A DNA stretch of 11,797 nucleotides from Actinomycetes bacterium (GTDB lineage: Bacteria; Actinomycetota; Actinomycetes; Actinomycetales; Cellulomonadaceae), in contig JAEYNO010000463.1 in assembly GCA_023412515.1 (NCBI GenBank), positions 1 to 11,797 of the forward strand, in the 5' to 3' direction. Shown here in pieces: positions 6,539-11,797 of the stretch. Numbering within the stretch: position 1 is the stretch's first letter; each line of letters begins with the position of its first letter. The position numbers and the translations under genes were made by a program. Under the pieces are notes generated by a model. That model did no database searches, had not been told where the DNA came from, and saw nothing but the letters and a program-made list of their open reading frames with translations.

Positions 6539-7732
6539 GTGCTGGGTCTCGAACCGACCTTCCAGACCTACGCGTGGGGGTCCTCGACCGCCATCCCCGA
6601 GGTCCTGGGTCGCCGTGGCGACGGGCGACCCGTCGCGGAGGCATGGTTCGGTGGGCACCCGTCGGCGCCGTCCCTGCTCGGAGGACCTGACGGCGAGCCC
6701 GTCGACGCGGCGATCGCCCACGACCCGGCGGGTCTGCTCGGCGGCGACGTGACCTCGCGGTTCGGGGCGCAGCTGCCGTTCCTCCTCAAGCTCATCGCGG
6801 CGGAGCGTCCGCTCTCGCTCCAGGTGCACCCGAGCATCGAGCTGGCGCGTGACGGCTACGAGCGCGAGGACGCGCTGGGCGTGCCGCTCGACGACGCCCG
6901 CCGCTCGTACCGGGACCGCAACCACAAGCCCGAGCTGGTGTACGCGCTGTCGACGTTCGAGGCGCTGGTCGGTTTCCGTGCGCCGCGGCGGACGGCCGAG
7001 ATCCTGCGGGGCCTCGAGCACCCCGTCGCGCGCCGGCTGCACGAGACGGTCGTCGTCGACCCTACGCCGACGGGCGTGCAGCGGGCCTTCACGTACCTCG
7101 TGAGCGAGGACTCCCGACCGTCGCCCGCGGCCGTCGCCGAGCTCGCCGACGAGTTCCGTGCGCGGCTCGCGGCCGGGTCGCCGTCGCCGCGCACCGACCG
7201 CGCCGTCGACGTGCTCGAGCGTGCCTACCCCGGCGACCCGGGCGCGGTCACGGCGGTCCTGCTGAACCCGGTCACGCTGCGCCCGGGCGAGGCGCTGTTC
7301 GTCCCGGCCGGCGCGGTGCACGCCTACCTCGGCGGCCTCGCCGTGGAGATCATGGCGAACTCCGACAACGTGCTGCGCGCCGGGCTGACCTCGAAGCACG
7401 TCGACATCCCGGAGCTCCTGCGGGCCGTCGACTGCGTCGCGGCACCCCCGATCCGTATCGCGCCCGAGCACGTCTACGACGCCACCGACGTCTACTACGT
7501 CCCGGTGGACGACTTCGAGCTCTCGGTGACCCGGGTCGCCCGGGGCGACGCCGTGCGGCTCCCGGGCGTGGGGCCGCGCGTCGTGCTGTGCGTCGAGGGC
7601 ACGGTCGTGCTGCACGCCGCGTCGGGCCAGGAGCTGCGCCTCGGGACGGGGGGTGCGGCGTTCGTCCCCGCCGTCGACGGGGCGCTGCGGGCGAGCGGCG
7701 ACGGCTGCGTGGTCCAGGCGTCCGTCCCGTGA
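6539..7732 (+). CDS. manA: Mannose-6-phosphate isomerase, class I
   Basis: Cytoplasmic zinc enzyme of 397 residues interconverting fructose 6-phosphate and mannose 6-phosphate. It supplies mannose for GDP-mannose, glycans and lipoglycans, or feeds mannose into glycolysis. Family motifs are present: PFLLKLIAAERPLSLQVHP (residues 80-98) with zinc ligands Gln95 and His97; NHKPELVYAL with Glu132; and VPAGAVHAYLGGLAVEIMAN with His261. These are followed by SDNVLRAGLTSKHVD, which carries the catalytic Arg280. A C-terminal cupin-like fold follows (about 310-397). The length is typical. The GTG start has AGGAGG 5 nt upstream and the protein begins with the usual LEPTFQTYAWGS. It is followed after 49 nt by purK, which seems to have its own promoter, so the two may or may not share a transcript. 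No missing residues were noticed. Confidence 0.96.
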   Translation: MLGLEPTFQTYAWGSSTAIPEVLGRRGDGRPVAEAWFGGHPSAPSLLGGPDGEPVDAAIAHDPAGLLGGDVTSRFGAQLPFLLKLIAAERPLSLQVHPSIELARDGYEREDALGVPLDDARRSYRDRNHKPELVYALSTFEALVGFRAPRRTAEILRGLEHPVARRLHETVVVDPTPTGVQRAFTYLVSEDSRPSPAAVAELADEFRARLAAGSPSPRTDRAVDVLERAYPGDPGAVTAVLLNPVTLRPGEALFVPAGAVHAYLGGLAVEIMANSDNVLRAGLTSKHVDIPELLRAVDCVAAPPIRIAPEHVYDATDVYYVPVDDFELSVTRVARGDAVRLPGVGPRVVLCVEGTVVLHAASGQELRLGTGGAAFVPAVDGALRASGDGCVVQASVP

Positions 7733-7767
7733 CCCGGACGCACGCGGGCGGTCCGCGACGCACCGGC

Positions 7768-7773
7768 TACGCT
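7768..7773 (+). promoter_or_regulatory. -10-like element for purK, possibly leaderless
   Basis: TACGCT ends 8 nt before the purK GTG, and no Shine-Dalgarno sequence is found in the gap. The spacing is 2 nt longer than at the other leaderless-type starts here, so transcription could begin on the GTG itself or 1-2 nt before it. Confidence 0.45.
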
Positions 7774-7781
7774 CGACGCCC

Positions 7782-8972
7782 GTGACACCTCCGACCGTGG
7801 CCGTCGTCGGCGGCGGGCAGCTCGCCCGCATGATGGCGGCCCCCGCCACCGCGCTCGGGATCCACCTGCGCGTGCTGGCCGAGTCCGCCGACGGTGCCGC
7901 CGCGCAGGCGGTCGCCGACGCACCGGTGGGTGCCGCCGACGACGCCGAGGCCGTGCTCGCGCTCGTGGCCGGGGCCGACGTCCTCACGTTCGAGCACGAG
8001 CACGTGCCCGCGGGCGTGCTCGCCGCCGTCGCGGCACGCGGCGTGCCGGTGCACCCCGGGCCGGCCGCGCTCGTGCACGCGCAGGACAAGGTCGTCATGC
8101 GGCAGCGCCTCTCGGCGCTCGGCGTGCCGTGCCCGCGCTGGGCACCGGTCGTCGCACCGGCCGACCTCGACGCGTTCCGCTCCACGTCCGGCGGCCGCGC
8201 GGTCGTGAAGACCGCGCGCGGCGGCTACGACGGGAAGGGTGTGCGCGTCGTCGGCCCCGGTGCGCTGCCCGACGACGTCCTCGCGTGGTGCGCGGCCGCG
8301 ACCGAGGGCACGGGACCCGCGCTGCTCGCCGAGGACCTCGTGCCGTTCACGCGCGAGCTCGCCGTGCTGGTCGCGCGCACGCCCTCGGGCGCGTGCGCGG
8401 TGTGGCCCGTGGTCGAGTCCGTGCAGCGCGACGGCGTGTGCGCCGAGGTCGTCGCCCCCGCGCCCGGCCTCGACCCCGCGACGGCCGCCGAGGCCGAACG
8501 CGTGGCCCGCGCGGTAGCGGAGGGGCTGGGCGTGACGGGCGTCCTGGCCGTCGAGCTCTTCGAGGTCGCGGACCCGGCCGGCGGTGCGCCCCGCGTCCTG
8601 GTCAACGAGCTCGCGATGCGGCCGCACAACTCCGGCCACTGGACCATCGACGGCGCCGTCACCAGCCAGTTCGAGCAGCACCTGCGTGCCGTGCTCGACC
8701 TGCCGCTGGGCGACGTCACGCCCGTCGCGCGCTGGACGGTGATGGCGAACGTGCTCGGCAGCGCGCTCGACGACCCCACCGCGGCGCTCGCGGACGTGCT
8801 CGGGGCCGACCCGTCCGCGCGCGTCCACCTGTACGGCAAGGCGGTCCGCCCGGGCCGCAAGCTCGGTCACGTCAACGTGTCGGGCGACGACCTGGCGGAC
8901 GTGCGTGCGCGCGCTCGTGCCGCCGCCGCACGCCTGCGCGGCGAGCGCGTGGAGACCGGAGGCACGGCATGA
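7782..8972 (+). CDS. purK: N5-carboxyaminoimidazole ribonucleotide synthase (PurK)
   Basis: ATP-grasp enzyme of 396 residues converting AIR, bicarbonate and ATP to N5-CAIR in de novo purine synthesis. The N-terminal nucleotide-fold segment has VAVVGGGQLARMM (6-18). The ATP-grasp core includes QDKVVMRQRL (101-110, Lys103), VVKTARGGYDGKGV (141-154, Lys143), Glu184 in LLAEDLVPF, and metal-binding Glu259 and Asn275/Glu276. The PurK hallmark RPHNSGHWTIDGAVTSQFEQ spans 280-299. The GTG at 7782 is chosen because the Rossmann-like first strand begins at residue 6 and a TACGCT -10-like motif stands 8 nt upstream; longer in-frame starts would run back into manA. The stop overlaps the purE start as ATGA, so the two products are made together. 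PurK presence means the two-step PurK/PurE route, with a class I PurE mutase. Confidence 0.97.
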   Translation: MTPPTVAVVGGGQLARMMAAPATALGIHLRVLAESADGAAAQAVADAPVGAADDAEAVLALVAGADVLTFEHEHVPAGVLAAVAARGVPVHPGPAALVHAQDKVVMRQRLSALGVPCPRWAPVVAPADLDAFRSTSGGRAVVKTARGGYDGKGVRVVGPGALPDDVLAWCAAATEGTGPALLAEDLVPFTRELAVLVARTPSGACAVWPVVESVQRDGVCAEVVAPAPGLDPATAAEAERVARAVAEGLGVTGVLAVELFEVADPAGGAPRVLVNELAMRPHNSGHWTIDGAVTSQFEQHLRAVLDLPLGDVTPVARWTVMANVLGSALDDPTAALADVLGADPSARVHLYGKAVRPGRKLGHVNVSGDDLADVRARARAAAARLRGERVETGGTA

Positions 8973-9505
8973 GCGACGCACCCCTCGTCGGTGTGGTTAT
9001 GGGGTCGGACTCGGACTGGCCCGTGATGCAGGCCGCGGCCGGCGCCCTGGCCGAGTTCGACGTGCCGGTCGAGGTCGACGTCGTGTCGGCGCACCGCCAG
9101 CCCGACAAGATGGTCGCCTACGGCCGGGACGCGGAGGCGCGAGGGCTGCGCGTGATCGTCGCGGGCGCCGGGGGTGCCGCCCACCTGCCGGGCATGCTCG
9201 CGGCCGTGACGCCGCTGCCCGTGATCGGCGTGCCCGTGCCGCTGGCGCACCTGGACGGCATGGACTCGCTGCTGTCGATCGTCCAGATGCCCGCCGGGGT
9301 CCCGGTCGCGACGGTCTCGGTCGGAGGCGCCCGCAACGCGGGGCTGCTCGCCGTCCGCGTGCTCGCCGCCGGCGTCGGACCGGACGCCGAGCGGCTGCGA
9401 GCCGCCATGCGGTCCTTCCAGGACGGGTTGCGTGCGCAGGCCGACGCCAAGGGTGAGCGCCTGCGGGCCCGCGCCGCCGGGGCACCGACGGGCTTCTCCG
9501 CCTGA
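8969..9505 (+). CDS. purE: N5-carboxyaminoimidazole ribonucleotide mutase (PurE, class I)
   Basis: Cytoplasmic enzyme of 178 residues that moves the carboxyl group of N5-CAIR to give CAIR, the step after PurK. Active-site motifs are complete: GSDSDWPVM (12-20), SAHRQPDKM (40-48) with the catalytic His42, GAGGAAHLPGM (66-76), and PVPLAHLDGMDSLLSIVQMP (89-108), the last typical of PurE. It normally forms an octamer. The ATG overlaps the purK stop by 4 nt and has GGAGG (8958-8962) 6 nt upstream, within purK. The C-terminal helix is charged (ADAKGERLRARAAG), giving a protein slightly longer than the E. coli enzyme. A strong hairpin follows the stop, marking the end of the purKE unit. Confidence 0.98.
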   Translation: MSDAPLVGVVMGSDSDWPVMQAAAGALAEFDVPVEVDVVSAHRQPDKMVAYGRDAEARGLRVIVAGAGGAAHLPGMLAAVTPLPVIGVPVPLAHLDGMDSLLSIVQMPAGVPVATVSVGGARNAGLLAVRVLAAGVGPDAERLRAAMRSFQDGLRAQADAKGERLRARAAGAPTGFSA

Positions 9506-9536
9506 CGCGGCCCGCACGACGGCCGTGCGGGCCGTG
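9506..9536 (+). terminator. Strong hairpin after purE, probable terminator
   Basis: CGGCCCGCACG (9508-9518) and CGTGCGGGCCG (9524-9534) form a perfect 11-bp GC-rich stem with a 5-nt loop. It can be extended by a G-T wobble and a C-G pair. It starts immediately after the purE stop codon. There is no T-run, as is common for actinobacterial terminators. It separates purKE from the acyltransferase gene, which has its own promoter-like motif 33 nt further on. Confidence 0.65.
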
Positions 9537-9568
9537 CACCTCGACCTGCGGGACGCGTCGCGCGCACC

Positions 9569-9574
9569 TACGGT
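9569..9574 (+). promoter_or_regulatory. -10 element of a probable leaderless promoter for the acyltransferase
   Basis: TACGGT is followed by exactly 6 nt (CGTCGG) and the GTG start. No Shine-Dalgarno sequence is present, and the upstream purE hairpin makes an independent promoter necessary. No clear -35 hexamer. Confidence 0.6.
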
Positions 9575-9580
9575 CGTCGG

Positions 9581-10795
9581 GTGGTCCCCGCCCCGACAGC
9601 CGCCGTCGGTGCGCGCGCCCCCTCGGGGCCGCGAGCGCGCCTGGTCTCGCTCGACCTCCTGCGGCTCCTCGCGGCCGTCGCCGTCGTCGTCTACCACTTC
9701 ACCGCCCGCAGGACGTCGGCCTGGGACGGCACGCAGGGCACGGCGGTACCCGAAGCGGTGACCCGCTGGGCCACGTACGGTGCGCTGGGCCCCGAGCTGT
9801 TCTTCGTCATCTCCGGCTTCGTCATCCTCATGACGGCGTGGGGGCGCACGACGGTCGCCGTCGTCGCGTCGCGCATCGGCCGTCTGTACCCGTCGTACTG
9901 GGTCGCGGTCGCGCTCACGGGCGCCCTGCTGCTCGTCGTCTGGCCCGAGGGGAAGGCGGTCACCGGGGGACAGGTCCTCGTGAACCTCACGATGCTCCAG
10001 GAGGCCGTCGGCGTCGACCACGTCGACGGCGTGTACTGGACGCTGTGGACCGAGCTGCGGTTCTACCTGCTCGTGGGCCTGCTCGTGCTCGCGGGCGTGA
10101 CCCGTCGCCGCGTGCTCACGGTGGCGCTCCTGTGGCCCCCGGTCGCGCTGCTGGTGGCGCACCTCGGCGCCGCCGACCTCGCCGATCTGCTCGTGAGCGA
10201 CTACGCGCCGTTCTTCGCCGCGGGCATGGCGCTGTACCTCGTGCACCGCGACGGGCACGCGGTCGTGCCGTGGCTTGTGGTCCTCGCCAACACCGCGCTC
10301 GCTGTCGTGCTGCGCACGCCGCGCACGGTGGTCGAGCTGGAGCGCGTCACGGGGCTCGCGCCGTCGCGCGCCGGGATCGCGCTGGCGCTCGCGCTCTGCG
10401 TCGCGCTGGTCGCCGTGGTCGCCGCGGTCCCGCTGCCGGGGCTGGACCGGCCGTGGGTGGTGACGGCCGCCGCTCTGACGTACCCGCTCTACCTGGTCCA
10501 CCAGTACTGGGGGCTGTGGGTGATCTCGCGCGTCGTGGGCCGGGCGCCCGCGTGGGTCGCGGTGCTCGCGGCCGTCGGGGTGTCCTTCGGGCTCGCGTGG
10601 ATCGTGCACCGCCTCGTGGAGTCGCGGTACGCGCCGGTGCTGCGGCGAACCGTCGAGCGTGCCCTCGCACGTGGTCGCGACGCGCTGCTGGCGCAGGTGA
10701 ACGCCGGTCCGCGCGCGCTCCGTGCGGCCGACCGGGCTCGTCCGGTGGCGACCACGGGCCGCCCGCGCGGCGCCGTCCCGCTCGACCGGGGGTGA
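9581..10795 (+). CDS. Acyltransferase family 3 membrane protein (OafA/YrhL type)
   Basis: Multi-pass membrane protein of 404 residues, probably ten helices, of the acyltransferase-3 family that moves acetyl or other acyl groups onto sugars, glycans or lipids at the cell surface. Diagnostic features are LVSLDLLRLLAAVAVVVYHF (21-40) with His39; LGPELFFVISGFVI (69-82); the basic motif SRIGRLYPSYW (97-107); YWTLWTELRFYLLV (152-165) with Glu159; and near the end TYPLYLVHQYWG (300-311) with His307. There is no fused SGNH domain, so it is the short form. The GTG start is chosen from the -10-like TACGGT 6 nt upstream and because the first catalytic helix begins near residue 21. A basic cytoplasmic tail of about 55 residues ends the protein. 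The acceptor substrate is unknown. Its 3' end faces the LCP gene with a 12-nt gap. Confidence 0.93.
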   Translation: MVPAPTAAVGARAPSGPRARLVSLDLLRLLAAVAVVVYHFTARRTSAWDGTQGTAVPEAVTRWATYGALGPELFFVISGFVILMTAWGRTTVAVVASRIGRLYPSYWVAVALTGALLLVVWPEGKAVTGGQVLVNLTMLQEAVGVDHVDGVYWTLWTELRFYLLVGLLVLAGVTRRRVLTVALLWPPVALLVAHLGAADLADLLVSDYAPFFAAGMALYLVHRDGHAVVPWLVVLANTALAVVLRTPRTVVELERVTGLAPSRAGIALALALCVALVAVVAAVPLPGLDRPWVVTAAALTYPLYLVHQYWGLWVISRVVGRAPAWVAVLAAVGVSFGLAWIVHRLVESRYAPVLRRTVERALARGRDALLAQVNAGPRALRAADRARPVATTGRPRGAVPLDRG

Positions 10796-10807
10796 GCCGG
10801 CGTCGGG

Positions 10808-11797
10808 TCAGGAGCCCGGCGGGCCACCGACCGGTCCGGGCGGCAGCGTGCCGTCCCGCAGCGCGGCGAAGAACCCCGGGGCCAGGTCGGGGTCGAGCTG
10901 GACCGTGGAGCCGACGTTGCCGGGGCGGTAGTCCATGCTCCTGATCGGCGGGGTGCCGGTGACGCCGCCCTCGCCGTTGGCGTCCCGGAACGCGAGCGCG
11001 AGACGCGCGACGTCGATGATGTCGGCCTCGTCGTCGAACGTCATCGCGCCGGTGCCCGCCTCGACGAGCGCGACCTGCGCGCCGGGGTCGAACGCCAGCG
11101 AGCGCGGGTCGACCTTGCCCATGACGGCGCCGATGAGCTGCCGCTGCCGCAGCGCACGGCCCACGTCGCCCGTCGGGTCCGACTTGCGCATGCGGGCGAA
11201 CGACAGCGCCGCCGTACCGTCGACGTCGTGGCACCCCGCGGTCCACACCATCCCCGAGTCGGCGTCGTCCACGTCGCCGTCGTAGCACAGGTTGACTCCG
11301 CCGACGGCGTCCACGAGGTGCGCGACCCCGCCCATGCCGATCTCGACGTAGTGGTCCACCGTGAGACCCGTCAGACCCTCGACGGTCTGCACGAGCAGCG
11401 GGGCGCCGCCCCACGCGAACGCGGCGTTGAGCTTCGAGGCGCCGTGCCCCGGGATGTCGACGTAGGTGTCGCGAGGCAGCGAGATGAGGGCGGTCGGGCC
11501 GCTCTCCGGGACGTGCAGCACGAGGATCGTGTCGGTGCGCTGGCCCTCGGTGCCGTCCGCCTCGATGCCGCCGTCGTCACCGCGGGCGTCCGAGCCCGCG
11601 AGCAGGTAGGTGGTGCCTGGCGTGCCGGGCGCACCGGAGAGCGCGGGCGTGTGCTGCAGGAGGCCGTTGGCCCACACCAGGAGGCCGACGGGCCACGCGA
11701 CCAGCGCCACGGCCACCAGCAGAGCGACCGCGAGGGTGATCCGCCGCCGGCGCCGACGGCGGTCGCCGGGCGCGGTGGGCGGGCGGCTCGCCGGCCG
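10808..11797 (-). CDS. LytR-CpsA-Psr (LCP) family cell-wall glycopolymer ligase (N-terminus cut by window edge)
   Basis: Membrane-anchored, outward-facing enzyme of the family that attaches wall teichoic acids, arabinogalactan-like polymers or capsules to peptidoglycan from lipid-linked precursors. The reading frame stays open to the right edge, so the true start lies outside; 329 residues are visible. They begin with a Pro-rich stretch and seven consecutive arginines (cytoplasmic side), then one membrane helix (about 20-44). The LCP domain carries GSDAR (Asp70), QRTDTI (Arg87, Asp89), SLPRDTYVDIPG (Arg109, Asp110), KLNAAFAWGG (Lys122), and ARMRKSDPTGDVGRALRQRQ (Arg202, Arg204, Asp211, Arg214). 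Two cysteines (171 and 189) could form the disulfide usual in actinobacterial members. The C-terminus is short and Pro/Gly-rich, with no LytR_C domain visible. Internal GTG at 11716 is a poor start since it would split the membrane helix and lose the arginines. Confidence 0.95.
   Translation of the reverse strand, partial: RPASRPPTAPGDRRRRRRRITLAVALLVAVALVAWPVGLLVWANGLLQHTPALSGAPGTPGTTYLLAGSDARGDDGGIEADGTEGQRTDTILVLHVPESGPTALISLPRDTYVDIPGHGASKLNAAFAWGGAPLLVQTVEGLTGLTVDHYVEIGMGGVAHLVDAVGGVNLCYDGDVDDADSGMVWTAGCHDVDGTAALSFARMRKSDPTGDVGRALRQRQLIGAVMGKVDPRSLAFDPGAQVALVEAGTGAMTFDDEADIIDVARLALAFRDANGEGGVTGTPPIRSMDYRPGNVGSTVQLDPDLAPGFFAALRDGTLPPGPVGGPPGS

Noticed and set aside
8867..10609. Long minus-strand frame opposite purE and the acyltransferase
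   Set aside because: His/Arg/Asp-rich low-complexity translation with no domain; purE and the acyltransferase on the plus strand have complete family motifs.
10802..10820. Possible hairpin GTCGGG / CCCGGC between the convergent acyltransferase and LCP genes
   Set aside because: Only six pairs including a G-T wobble, it overlaps the LCP stop codon and has no T-run; too weak in this base composition to call a terminator.
11714..11716. GTG as the start of the LCP gene
   Set aside because: The frame is open for 27 more codons to the edge, which encode an arginine-rich cytoplasmic stretch and the first part of the membrane helix, so the real start lies outside the window.

Overview
The window is very GC-rich (roughly three quarters G+C by eye), uses almost only G/C-ending codons and has frequent GTG/TTG starts. 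Together with the protein families present, this suggests an actinobacterium, probably of the Cellulomonas / Micrococcales type. That placement is inferred from style; no 16S or lineage marker is present. I recognise ten protein-coding genes, two of them cut by the window edges. I see no tRNA, rRNA, CRISPR array, insertion sequence or phage gene.

Left block (minus strand, 4190 down to 1): a NarL/DesK-type sensor kinase, a LuxR/NarL-type response regulator (4-nt overlap with the kinase), a MacB/LolD-type ABC ATPase, and the N-terminal part of an FtsX-like ABC permease (1-nt overlap with the ATPase). All four read in one direction. The only strong promoter-like motif is just in front of the kinase. 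The 149-bp gap before the ATPase has no TA dinucleotide, so it cannot hold a TANNNT -10 element; it does hold an 8-bp inverted repeat. A sensor-plus-exporter operon is the simplest reading.

Centre (plus strand, 4384 to 6427): an OmpR-family response regulator and a HisKA/HATPase sensor kinase, separated by 1 nt, transcribed divergently from the first two-component pair across a 193-bp shared control region. Right block (plus): mannose-6-phosphate isomerase (manA), then purK and purE (4-nt overlap), which together carry out the bacterial two-step AIR carboxylation of purine synthesis. A strong hairpin follows purE, and then comes a separate multi-pass acyltransferase-3 protein. A minus-strand LytR-CpsA-Psr protein converges on the acyltransferase with a 12-nt gap and runs off the right edge. 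manA, the acyltransferase and the LCP protein fit a cell-envelope/glycan setting.

The most notable non-coding pattern is a repeated start arrangement. Three genes (NarL-type kinase, OmpR-type regulator, acyltransferase) have a TANNNT hexamer ending exactly 6 nt before the start codon and no usable Shine-Dalgarno sequence; purK has the same with 8 nt. This is the signature of leaderless transcription. I do not see a clearly new biological system here; the other leads are moderate and concern regulation.
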